Shown here in pieces: positions 1-5,520 of a DNA stretch of 5,520 bases (positions are counted from its first letter, which is position 1; the number at the start of each line of letters is the position of its first letter). The notes beneath the pieces are model-generated. The model was given only the letters and a program-made list of their open reading frames with translations, did no database searches and was not told the origin of the DNA. Source of the DNA: an uncultured Clostridia bacterium. GTDB lineage: Bacteria; Bacillota; Clostridia; RGIG6154. The DNA lies in the NCBI GenBank assembly GCA_934457515.1, contig CAKSHV010000112.1, positions 1 to 5,520 of the forward strand. The letters are read 5' to 3'. The translations under genes and the position numbers were made by a program.

Positions 1-776
1 CCAAAGACGGTCAGATTTATTTGGTATCTCCCGAGGTCGCGGCAGTTTCTGCCATTGCCGGCGTTTTAACTGACCCGAGAGAGCTCGGCGACATGCCCGA
101 ATTTAAAATGCCGAATGAATTTTTGATTAACGATAACATGGTTGTTCCGCCCGCAGACGTTTCCGAGGCGGACAGTGTGGAGATCTTACGCGGACCGAAC
201 ATTAAGCCCTATCCTGAAACAAAACCGTTGGAGCAGGACATTTCATGCGCTTGTTCACTGAAGGTGGGCGACAATATCACAACCGACCATATTATGCCGG
301 CGGGTGCGAAAATCCTGCCGCTGCGCTCGAACATTCCCGCAATTTCCAACTACTGCTTTACCGTTTGTGACGAGGAATTTCCGAAACGCGCAAAGGAAAT
401 GGGCGAAAGCATTATTGTGGGCGGCGCGAACTACGGTCAGGGTTCGTCCCGCGAGCACGCGGCGCTTGCACCTCTTTATCTCGGCGTGAAAGCGGTTATC
501 ACAAAATCCTTTGCGAGAATTCACCGTTCCAACCTAATCAATGCAGGTATTTTGCCGCTTGAATTCGTAAACGAAGCGGATTATGACAAAATCGCCGAGG
601 GCGACAAGCTTTCCGTTCCGGATGTTGCAAAACGTATTATGGAGGGCACGGATATTGTGGTTAAAAACGAAACAAACGGCGCCGAAATCCTTTGCAAATG
701 CGACTTAAGCGAGCGCCAGAAAGCAATTATGAAGGCCGGCGGTCTTTTAAACTACACCAAAAATATGATTGGCTAA
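1..776 (+). CDS. acn: Aconitate hydratase (aconitase), C-terminal part, 5' end outside the window
   Basis: Aconitase interconverts citrate and isocitrate through cis-aconitate in the cytoplasm, using a [4Fe-4S] cluster. The reading frame is open from base 3 and gives about 257 residues ending in TAA. It holds the end of the third domain ([13 protein letters not shown], from about 24) and the whole swivelling fourth domain. Diagnostic motifs are [16 protein letters not shown] (about 267-312), [11 protein letters not shown] (about 435-467), whose serine and arginine belong to the active site in characterised aconitases, and [19 protein letters not shown] (about 513-566). The cluster cysteines would lie upstream, outside the window. 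The wording fits the shorter clostridial aconitase group rather than AcnB, but that is from memory of the family. It is the first visible gene of a run with an SGNH hydrolase and icd, which supplies its product's next step. No lesion is visible in this part. Confidence 0.95.
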   Translation, partial: KDGQIYLVSPEVAAVSAIAGVLTDPRELGDMPEFKMPNEFLINDNMVVPPADVSEADSVEILRGPNIKPYPETKPLEQDISCACSLKVGDNITTDHIMPAGAKILPLRSNIPAISNYCFTVCDEEFPKRAKEMGESIIVGGANYGQGSSREHAALAPLYLGVKAVITKSFARIHRSNLINAGILPLEFVNEADYDKIAEGDKLSVPDVAKRIMEGTDIVVKNETNGAEILCKCDLSERQKAIMKAGGLLNYTKNMIG

Positions 777-777
777 G

Positions 778-783
778 AGAGGA
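778..783 (+). promoter_or_regulatory. Ribosome binding site fixing the SGNH hydrolase start
   Basis: AGAGGA lies 7 bases before ATG 791. The same frame is open further upstream to a TTG at 692, inside the aconitase gene, but the Shine-Dalgarno spacing and the family-like N-terminus ([16 protein letters not shown]) favour 791. Confidence 0.7.
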
Positions 784-790
784 AAAATAT

Positions 791-1570
791 ATGGATATAA
801 AAGAATATATGACAAAACAAGGCGAAAAACCGTTGGATACCATTCCGGCAGACGGCGGCTTTTGCTCGATTTTCCGAACCATCGGCTGTGTGGGCGACTC
901 GCTGTCCTCGGGCGAATTTGAAACGTTAAACAGCGAAAACCTGCAAGGGTGGCACGATTTTTATGAGTATTCGTGGGGGCAGTTCATGGCACGCACGCTG
1001 GGCAGCAAAGTAATTAACTTCTCACGCGGCGGCATGACGGCGGAATGCTTTGTAAAAACATTTAGTGAAAAATGCGGCTATTATGACCGGGAAAATCTCT
1101 GCCAATGCTATATTTTGGCGCTTGGCGTTAACGACATTGGCGACGGCAGCCATTTGGGCACTCTTGATGACATGGGAACGGAAGAGGACACTTTTGCCGC
1201 CTACTATTCAAGAATTATTATCGATATGAAACGGAACAATCCGAACGCAAAATTTTTCTTAATGACCATTCCGAAAAGCAACGCGGACGAAAAGCGCAGC
1301 ACTTTGGAAGATAAACATGCAGAGCTGATTTACGGCATTGCGGAAAAATATAAAAATTGCTATGTTTTGGACTTTCGAAAATACGCACCTGTGTATGACG
1401 CGGAATTTAAGAGGAATTTCTATTTAAGAGGTCATTTAAACCCCGCAGGCTATGCGCTGACCGCGAAAATGGCGATGGCGTATATCGATTATATCATTCG
1501 GAACAATCCCGAAGATTTCCGCCAAGTCGGTTTTATCGGCACGCAGTATTATGATGAAAATTACAAATAA
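791..1570 (+). CDS. SGNH/GDSL-family hydrolase
   Basis: A 259-residue cytoplasmic protein of the SGNH hydrolase superfamily, which contains esterases, lipases and deacetylases; the substrate cannot be told from sequence. Visible blocks are GDSLSSG at residues 35-41 with the nucleophile Ser37, the block II glycine in FSRGGMT (77-83), LGVNDIG (111-117) with the oxyanion Asn114, and GHLNPAGY (214-221) with the catalytic His215. The Asp normally three residues before that His is replaced by Leu212, so it may work as a Ser-His dyad or use another acid; I recall close clostridial relatives with a similar GGHLNP form. There is no signal peptide or membrane segment. It sits 14 bases after aconitase and 22 before icd, so it is very likely co-transcribed with both. 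The reason for that placement is unknown. The frame is intact and ends in TAA. Confidence 0.88.
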   Translation: MDIKEYMTKQGEKPLDTIPADGGFCSIFRTIGCVGDSLSSGEFETLNSENLQGWHDFYEYSWGQFMARTLGSKVINFSRGGMTAECFVKTFSEKCGYYDRENLCQCYILALGVNDIGDGSHLGTLDDMGTEEDTFAAYYSRIIIDMKRNNPNAKFFLMTIPKSNADEKRSTLEDKHAELIYGIAEKYKNCYVLDFRKYAPVYDAEFKRNFYLRGHLNPAGYALTAKMAMAYIDYIIRNNPEDFRQVGFIGTQYYDENYK

Positions 1571-1581
1571 ATTGCAGAAAG

Positions 1582-1586
1582 AAGGA
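1582..1586 (+). promoter_or_regulatory. Ribosome binding site for icd
   Basis: AAGGA lies 6 bases before GTG 1593. An in-frame ATG at 1551 would overlap the SGNH gene and add residues unlike the family, so GTG 1593 is preferred. Confidence 0.7.
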
Positions 1587-1592
1587 ACCACT

Positions 1593-2804
1593 GTGAGTAA
1601 AATTCAAATGAAAACACCGCTGGTTGAAATGGACGGCGACGAAATGACCCGAATCATCTGGAAGATGATTAAGGATATTCTGCTTACGCACTATATCGAT
1701 TTAAAATCCGAATACTATGATTTGGGCTTATAGCATCTAAATGAAACGGACGACAAGGTAACATTTGACTCGGCAGAGGCAACAAAACGGCTTGGTGTTG
1801 CGGTAAAATGCGCGACCATAACGCCGAATGCAGACCGCATGACCGAGTATAACTTAAAAGAAATGTGGAAGTCGCCGAATGGCACTATTCGTGCGATTTT
1901 GGACGGTACGGTGTTCAGAACGCCGATCATCGTAAAAGGCATAACTCCTTTTATTCCCACCTGGACAAAGCCGATTACCATTGCAAGACACGCATACGGC
2001 GATGTGTATAAAAATACCGAAATGCAGGTTCCCGCAGGCTCGAAATGCGAGCTGGTGTGCACCGATAAGGACGGCAAAGAGGTAAGAAGCTTGATTCATC
2101 AGTTCGGCGATTCTGCGGGCATTATTCAGGGCCTTCACAACGTGGATTCCTCCATTGCAAGCTTTGCAAGAAGCTGCTTTAACTTTGCGCTGGATACCAA
2201 GCAGGATTTGTGGTTTGCCACAAAGGACACCATTTCCAAAAAATATGATCACCGTTTTAAAGACATTTTTGCGGAAATTTATGATGCGGAATACAAAGAA
2301 AAATTCGAAAAGCTGGGCATTGAATATTTCTACACGTTAATTGACGATGCGGTAGCCCGCGTTATCCGCTCGGAAGGCGGCTATATCTGGGCGTGCAAAA
2401 ACTATGACGGCGATGTAATGAGCGACATGGTTGCAACAGCTTACGGCAGCCTGGCGATGATGACCTCCGTTTTGGTATCACCCGACGGTGTTTATGAGTA
2501 TGAAGCGGCGCACGGCACGGTTCAGCGCCATTATTACAAGCATTTAAAGGGCGAAAAAACCTCGACAAACAGCGTTGCAACGCTGTTTGCATGGACGGGC
2601 GCTTTAAGAAAGCGCGGTGAAATGGACAACACACCGGAGCTTTGCACGTTTGCGGATAAATTGGAAAAAGCAACTGTTACGACCATTGAAGACGGCGTTA
2701 TGACGGGCGATTTGGCACTTTTGTCCAAACTTCCGAACAAGAAAAAAGTGGATACCGAAGAGTTTTTGCTTGCGGTAAACGAGCGCTTAAAGGCACTTTT
2801 GTAA
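1593..2804 (+). CDS. icd: NADP-type isocitrate dehydrogenase, interrupted by an in-frame TAG at codon 47
   Basis: Isocitrate dehydrogenase oxidatively decarboxylates isocitrate to 2-oxoglutarate, reducing NADP. The frame runs from GTG 1593 to TAA 2802-2804, 403 codons, a normal length for the eukaryote-like homodimeric class. Counting TAG as a residue, key positions fall at the same numbers as human IDH1: KSPNGTIR (93-100, with Ser94 and Arg100), Arg109, and ARHAYGD (131-137, with Arg132). Further on are Lys211, Asp251, the metal ligands in NYDGDVMSD (270-278), and the cofactor loop HGTVQRHYY (307-315). So the gene is complete except for TAG at 1731-1733, between YYDLGL and HLNETDD. Conventional translation gives a 46-residue fragment with no active site. 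The next in-frame ATG is 1839 (codon 83), with no clear ribosome binding site, and would lack the N-terminal part of the fold. It may be a recent pseudogene, a readthrough gene or a base error. It is the last gene before a terminator. Confidence 0.9.
1731..1733 (+). other. In-frame TAG stop inside icd
   Basis: The codon context is TTA TAG CAT. Frame is kept on both sides and no bases are gained or lost relative to family numbering, so this is a one-base substitution. The aligned residue in human IDH1, recalled from memory, is Glu47 (YDLGIENRD), so GAG to TAG is the simplest origin. None of the other nine gene ends in this window uses TAG; they use TAA or TGA. Confidence 0.93.
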
Positions 2805-2814
2805 AAAAACGGCT

Positions 2815-2849
2815 AAAAAAGGACGTTGCGCGGCGGCGTCCTTTGTTTT
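2815..2849 (+). terminator. Intrinsic terminator after icd
   Basis: A run of A at 2815-2820 is followed by a hairpin at 2821-2841. The arms GGACGTTGC and GCGGCGTCC form nine pairs, two of them G-T, around a three-base GCG loop. TTTGTTTT follows at 2842-2849. It begins 10 bases after the icd stop and marks the end of the acn-SGNH-icd transcript. Confidence 0.8.
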
Positions 2850-2854
2850 CATCT

Positions 2855-2861
2855 AAGGAGG
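2855..2861 (+). promoter_or_regulatory. Ribosome binding site for the Nudix gene
   Basis: A full AAGGAGG lies 7 bases before ATG 2869. It comes directly after the terminator. I could not identify a convincing -35/-10 pair in the short gap, so the promoter of this gene is not located. Confidence 0.8.
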
Positions 2862-2868
2862 ACGGCAC

Positions 2869-3435
2869 ATGGAAAAGCTGATGCTTTTAAATGAAGACGG
2901 CACGCCGACAGGTAAAGCGGTCGACCGCGAAATAGCGCACAGAACAGGACTTTTGCATGCGACCAGTCAGATTTTTGTGTATAAAATAACGGACGAAAAG
3001 CTGTATATTCTGCTGCAAAAACGGTGTGCGGACAAGGACAGTTACCCGAACTGCTGGGATATTTCGTGCGCGGGACACGTGCCCTACGGCATGGACTATT
3101 TGGAAAACGCGAAGAAAGAGCTTGCCGAGGAACTCGGATTTAAGCATGTGGAAGACAAAGAACTAACCCCTGTTTTTTTGCACAAAACCGAGAAAAAAGC
3201 GACATTTTACGGAAAGCCGTTTCACGACCGCCAGTTTAGCATGGTATACACTTTAATGCGGGATGTTCCGGCGGAGAGCGTTGTTTTTCAAAAAGAGGAG
3301 ATTTCGGCTGTTAAATGGTTTTCGTATGATGAAATTATGCGCGTAATTGACAAAAATCTGCCGGGGTACTGTTTAAATAAAGAAAAGTTTGAGCGCGTGT
3401 ATGAAAGTTTAAAAGAGAAACCAAAAAGGGAGTGA
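2869..3435 (+). CDS. Nudix hydrolase, YfcD / isopentenyl-diphosphate isomerase-like
   Basis: A 188-residue cytoplasmic Nudix-fold protein. The Nudix box covers residues 69-91, starting GHVPYG and ending KELAEELGF. The metal-binding core E84, E87 and E88 is present, but the usual Glu of GX5E is Met75 and the usual Arg of REUXEE is Lys83. The opening (LLNEDGTPTGKAVDREIAHRTG), then LLHATSQIFVY and LLQKRCADKDSYPNCWDISCAGH, resembles the type 1 isopentenyl-diphosphate isomerase and YfcD-like branch, in which unassigned members are commonly annotated as Nudix hydrolases. The CCSHP-type active-site signature of true type 1 isomerases is not seen; the matching stretch reads SCAGH (66-70). The substrate is therefore unknown. 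It is followed after 6 bases by the YoaK-family gene, suggesting one transcript. It ends in TGA and the frame is intact. Confidence 0.85.
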   Translation: MEKLMLLNEDGTPTGKAVDREIAHRTGLLHATSQIFVYKITDEKLYILLQKRCADKDSYPNCWDISCAGHVPYGMDYLENAKKELAEELGFKHVEDKELTPVFLHKTEKKATFYGKPFHDRQFSMVYTLMRDVPAESVVFQKEEISAVKWFSYDEIMRVIDKNLPGYCLNKEKFERVYESLKEKPKRE

Positions 3436-3441
3436 TTTGCC

Positions 3442-4152
3442 GTGCGACAGTCAAAACAGATGTCCGAACGGTTTATAACAGCGGCAATTCTTGCGGTTGC
3501 GGGCGGTTTTCTGGACGCATACACCTACATATGCCGCGGCGGCGTGTTTGCCAACGCGCAGACAGGCAACATGGTTTTGTTCGGCGTTCGGCTTGCAGAA
3601 GGTGAATTTTCAAAAAGTGTTATGTATTTAATTCCGATTGCTGCCTTTGTTGTGGGCATTTTTGCGGCGGAATTTGTGCGGAAAAAATTTAACGGCAGCC
3701 GTTTTCACTGGCGGCAGGCGGTTTTGCTTTGCGAAATGGTCATCACCTTTGCGGTCGCGTGGTTTCCGAATGCTAAGGGATGGAACACGGCGGCGAATGT
3801 TTTGGTATCGTTTGTCTGCTCGTTGCAGGTGCAGTCGTTCCGAAAAATCAATAAAAAAGTAATGGCAACGACCATGTGTACCGGAAATCTTCGGTCCGCC
3901 TCGGAGTGTTTTTCAAAATATATTGCAACGCGTGACAGGGCAGAACTGGAAAACGGATTTGTTTATCTTGGCATAATTTTCTTCTTTATTTCCGGCGCCA
4001 TTGCGGGCGGTCGGCTGACCGACCTGCTTGCCGAGCGGTCGATGTTTTTTGTGTGCGGCTTGCTGACATTTGTTTTCCTGCTTTTGTTTATTAAGGAAGA
4101 GGAAGAAAAAATAGCGGAATTTGAGGAGCGCCATGAACATAAGACGGTATGA
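3442..4152 (+). CDS. YoaK/DUF1275 family membrane protein
   Basis: A 236-residue inner-membrane protein of the YoaK (DUF1275) family, whose function is not established. Start is GTG 3442, with AAAGGGAG 9 bases upstream and a 6-base gap from the Nudix stop. About six hydrophobic segments can be seen at residues 11-30, 60-77, 92-108, 117-132, 172-190 and 200-217. Family motifs are AGGFLDAYTY (20-29) and FANAQTGNMV (36-45). A second TGN occurs at 147-149 in MCTGNLRSA, consistent with the two-repeat layout of the family. The tail after the last segment is short and strongly charged (KEEEEKIAEFEER). Its last 20 bases overlap the start of the decayed acetyltransferase, so the two were probably translationally coupled. 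No lesion was found. Confidence 0.88.
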   Translation: MRQSKQMSERFITAAILAVAGGFLDAYTYICRGGVFANAQTGNMVLFGVRLAEGEFSKSVMYLIPIAAFVVGIFAAEFVRKKFNGSRFHWRQAVLLCEMVITFAVAWFPNAKGWNTAANVLVSFVCSLQVQSFRKINKKVMATTMCTGNLRSASECFSKYIATRDRAELENGFVYLGIIFFFISGAIAGGRLTDLLAERSMFFVCGLLTFVFLLLFIKEEEEKIAEFEERHEHKTV

Positions 4153-4578
4153 GAAAAAAAGATTTAGATGCGGTTTTACAGCTTTTTTATGATTCGGTTC
4201 ACGTGGTTTGCGTGCGACTACACAAAAGAGCAGCTTTTCGCGTGGGCAGACGGCAATCCGAACCGCGCGGAGTGGAACGTTTCGCTTTTAAAAAATGAAA
4301 CTTGTGTTGCAGAGGAAAACGGCACAGTTATCGGGTTTGCGGATTTGGAGAATAAGAATTACTTAAACCGATTGTATGTGCATGAGAATTTTCAAAGGCA
4401 AGGCGTTGCCGCGGCGCTGTGCGGTTTTGGAGCGAAGTGCTGCCGGCGATATTGTTGTTCATGCCTCGATTACGGCAAAACCGTTTTTTATAAACCGCGG
4501 ATATATCGAAAAGAAAAAACAGCGGGTTTGCGCCGCGGTGTTTGGATTGAAAATTATGTTATGGTAAAGCCGATGTAA
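4133..4578 (+). pseudogene. GNAT-family N-acetyltransferase, broken by about four frameshifts
   Basis: The intact ancestor would be a GNAT acetyltransferase of about 150 residues transferring an acetyl group from acetyl-CoA to an unknown amine. The start is ATG 4133, after GAGGAG at 4123-4128, overlapping the YoaK gene end. Pieces: MNIRRYEKK (4133-4159), then DLDAVLQLFYDSVHVVCVR (4161-4217) in a second frame, DYTKEQLFAWADG onward to VHENFQRQGVAAALC (4216-4422) in a third, VLERSAAGDIVVHA to PFFINRGYIEKKK (4424-4519) back in the first, and LRRGVWIENYVMVKPM (4527-4575) in the third. The acetyl-CoA loop QRQGVA is visible. The apparent lesions are an extra A in the run at 4154-4160, shifts near 4215 and 4423 that each fit loss of two bases, and loss of about one base near 4526. 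Straight translation from ATG 4133 stops early at TGA near 4190. The ATG at 4168 opens a 136-residue frame whose two ends are scrambled. Confidence 0.85.
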
Positions 4579-4624
4579 AAGGCTGAAAAGATGTGCTTTT
4601 GTACAATTATTGTAAAATTAAAAG

Positions 4625-4653
4625 AAAAAACCACGCTTTAAGGCGTGGTTTTT
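4625..4653. terminator. Bidirectional intrinsic terminator between convergent genes
   Basis: A perfect six-pair stem CCACGC (4631-4636) and GCGTGG (4643-4648) encloses TTTAAG. It has six A on the left (4625-4630) and five T on the right (4649-4653), so A-T pairs can extend the stem and each strand reads a U-tract after the hairpin. It serves the plus-strand GNAT remnant and the minus-strand rpsR. Confidence 0.85.
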
Positions 4654-4671
4654 GTGATTTTTGAATTAAAA

Positions 4672-4926
4672 TCAATCGCTCGAGTAGGGAAGCAGAGCCA
4701 AATGTCTTGCTCTTTTGATTGCTTCTGTCAGCTGACGCTGATGCTTTGCGCAAGTGCCTGTGATTCTTCTGGGAAGAATCTTGGAACGCTCGGAAACAAA
4801 TCTTCTCAATTTCGCGGTATCTTTATAATCAATGCTCTGCACTTTGTCAACGCAGAACTGGCAAACCTTTTTTCTCGGTTTTCTGGATCTGGGAGCTCTG
4901 TCCTTGAAATTTTTCTCTTCTGCCAT
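4672..4926 (-). CDS. rpsR: 30S ribosomal protein S18
   Basis: Small-subunit protein S18 (84 residues, normal length), which binds S6 and 16S rRNA in the platform of the 30S subunit. Recognisable stretches are [32 protein letters not shown] and the basic C-terminal part with [11 protein letters not shown]. Cys22, Cys25, Cys59 and His62 (VCQFC and TGTCAKH) form a likely zinc site, so this is the zinc-binding version of S18; the assignment follows known families that have metal-binding and metal-free forms. It is the last gene of rpsF-ssb-rpsR, 27 bases after the ssb stop, and ends in TGA ahead of the shared terminator. Any S6:S18 feedback site would be in the operon leader, outside the window. 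Confidence 0.97.
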   Translation of the reverse strand: MAEEKNFKDRAPRSRKPRKKVCQFCVDKVQSIDYKDTAKLRRFVSERSKILPRRITGTCAKHQRQLTEAIKRARHLALLPYSSD

Positions 4927-4933
4927 TGCAGTA

Positions 4934-4942
4934 CACCTCCTT
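4934..4942 (-). promoter_or_regulatory. Ribosome binding site for rpsR
   Basis: On the minus strand AAGGAGGTG lies 7 bases before ATG 4926, a near-perfect anti-16S match that fixes the S18 start and fits the high expression expected of a ribosomal protein. Confidence 0.85.
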
Positions 4943-4953
4943 GGGTTTATTGG

Positions 4954-5424
4954 TTAAAAGGGTAGATCGTCATCGTCGGGCAGCAGGGCAAAATCATCTG
5001 CCTGCGGCGCGGTCTGCTGCGGGGCAGCCTGTTGAGGCGCTGCCGCGGGGGTTGTTTGTCTGCTCGGTGCAGCAGGCGCTGCAGGAGAAGAACCGACAGA
5101 GTCGTTTTTGCGTTCTGCAAAATAAATCTCGTCTGCCACAACTTCCGTTACATACACGCGTTTCCCGTCTTTGTCGTCATATGTTCTTGTTTGAATGCTG
5201 CCTGAAAGAGCCAAAAGCTGACCTTTTGAGAAATACTTAGACAGAAACTCTGCCTGATTGCGCCATGCAACGCAGTTAATAAAGTCGGTTGCTCTCTGTT
5301 CGCCCTGACGCGCAAAATTACGTTCAACAGCGAGAGAAAAGCTGACAACCGCGGCATTTGACGGTGTGTATTTCAGTTCGGGGTCACGGGTAAGTCTGCC
5401 CATTAAGATAACTTTATTTAACAT
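4954..5424 (-). CDS. ssb: Single-stranded DNA-binding protein SSB
   Basis: SSB coats single-stranded DNA during replication, repair and recombination and recruits partners by its C-terminal tip. From ATG 5424 it is 156 residues. The OB fold covers about residues 1-105, opening MLNKVILMGRLTRDPELKY, with Trp54 in FINCVAWRNQAEFL and GSIQTRTYDDKDG further on. A flexible linker rich in Pro, Ala and Gln follows (about 110-145), then the acidic tip DDDDLPF that binds partner proteins. An ATG three codons upstream (5433) is only one base from AGGAGG, too close, whereas 5424 is 10 bases away and matches the usual N-terminus; 5424 is therefore preferred. It lies between rpsF and rpsR, an arrangement conserved in Firmicutes. 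It ends in TAA. Confidence 0.95.
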   Translation of the reverse strand: MLNKVILMGRLTRDPELKYTPSNAAVVSFSLAVERNFARQGEQRATDFINCVAWRNQAEFLSKYFSKGQLLALSGSIQTRTYDDKDGKRVYVTEVVADEIYFAERKNDSVGSSPAAPAAPSRQTTPAAAPQQAAPQQTAPQADDFALLPDDDDLPF

Positions 5425-5434
5425 CTCTTTCATT

Positions 5435-5440
5435 CCTCCT
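5435..5440 (-). promoter_or_regulatory. Ribosome binding site for ssb (decides the start)
   Basis: AGGAGG on the minus strand. It is one base before ATG 5433 and ten before ATG 5424. The first spacing is too short for initiation and the second slightly long, so the second start is more likely. Confidence 0.75.
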
Positions 5441-5465
5441 TTTCGCCTTTAAATAAGGCTTCGGA

Positions 5466-5520
5466 TTAGTCTTCCTGTCTGATTACCAGGTAACGCAGGA
5501 TACCGTCTGTAATCTTGAAC
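5466..5520 (-). CDS. rpsF: 30S ribosomal protein S6, C-terminal 17 residues
   Basis: Read on the minus strand, the last codons of the window give FKITDGILRYLVIRQED followed by TAA at 5466-5468. This matches the C-terminal strand of S6, the partner of S18 in the 30S platform. Its position immediately before ssb and rpsR gives the standard rpsF-ssb-rpsR order. The rest of the gene, and the operon promoter and leader, lie beyond the window. Confidence 0.88.
   Translation of the reverse strand, partial: FKITDGILRYLVIRQED

Noticed and set aside
1731..1733. Pyrrolysine or a reassigned amber codon as the settled explanation for the icd TAG
   Set aside because: Nothing in the window supports it: no amber tRNA, no pyl genes, and only one internal TAG. 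It is kept as a hypothesis only.
1715..2740. Minus-strand open frames of 68 to 132 codons opposite icd
   Set aside because: They mirror the codon pattern of the conserved plus-strand icd frame and show no domain or start signal.
1839..2804. icd 3' part as an independent gene starting at ATG 1839
   Set aside because: The 321-residue product would lack the conserved N-terminal part of the fold, and no ribosome binding site precedes the ATG; it is better read as the continuation of icd.
4154..4160. A7 run in the GNAT gene as a programmed frameshift site
   Set aside because: Three further shifts would also be needed to make the protein, so decay or error is far simpler than programmed recoding.
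4600..4624. A TGTAAAAT sequence resembling an extended -10 element before the two-way terminator
   Set aside because: There is no -35 at proper spacing and a terminator follows at once with no gene, so it is probably chance in AT-rich DNA.
4645..5240. Plus-strand open frames of 106 and 104 codons over rpsR and ssb
   Set aside because: They are antisense to two certain genes, lack family resemblance and have no supporting ribosome binding site.

Overview
The window looks like chromosomal DNA from an anaerobic, Clostridia-like Firmicute, probably gut or metagenome derived. This is inferred from strong AAGGAGG ribosome binding sites, moderate GC, a clostridial-type aconitase C-terminus, a eukaryote-like (homodimeric NADP type) isocitrate dehydrogenase, a Cys-rich S18 and the classic rpsF-ssb-rpsR order. 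No mobile element, phage gene, tRNA, rRNA or CRISPR array is visible.

Layout. (1) Positions 1-2849, plus strand: the 3' end of an aconitase gene, an SGNH/GDSL hydrolase and an isocitrate dehydrogenase (icd), spaced 14 and 22 bases apart and closed by a hairpin terminator. Aconitase and isocitrate dehydrogenase are consecutive steps from citrate to 2-oxoglutarate, the usual route to glutamate in anaerobes with a partial TCA cycle. The SGNH hydrolase between them has no obvious role in that pathway. (2) Positions 2869-4578, plus strand: a Nudix hydrolase, a YoaK/DUF1275 membrane protein and the remains of a GNAT acetyltransferase, tightly packed. (3) A two-way terminator at about 4625-4653 separates these from (4) the minus-strand cluster rpsF (C-terminus only), ssb and rpsR, which couples ribosome assembly proteins with the single-stranded DNA binding protein.

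Two genes are broken. icd has a single in-frame TAG at codon 47, with everything before and after it conserved and in the same frame. The GNAT gene is recoverable only by joining three reading frames across four shifts. The other genes are intact. The icd TAG is the most interesting signal: it may be a fresh nonsense mutation, a readthrough or suppressed codon, or a sequencing or consensus error. I see no convincing evidence of an undescribed multi-gene system here.
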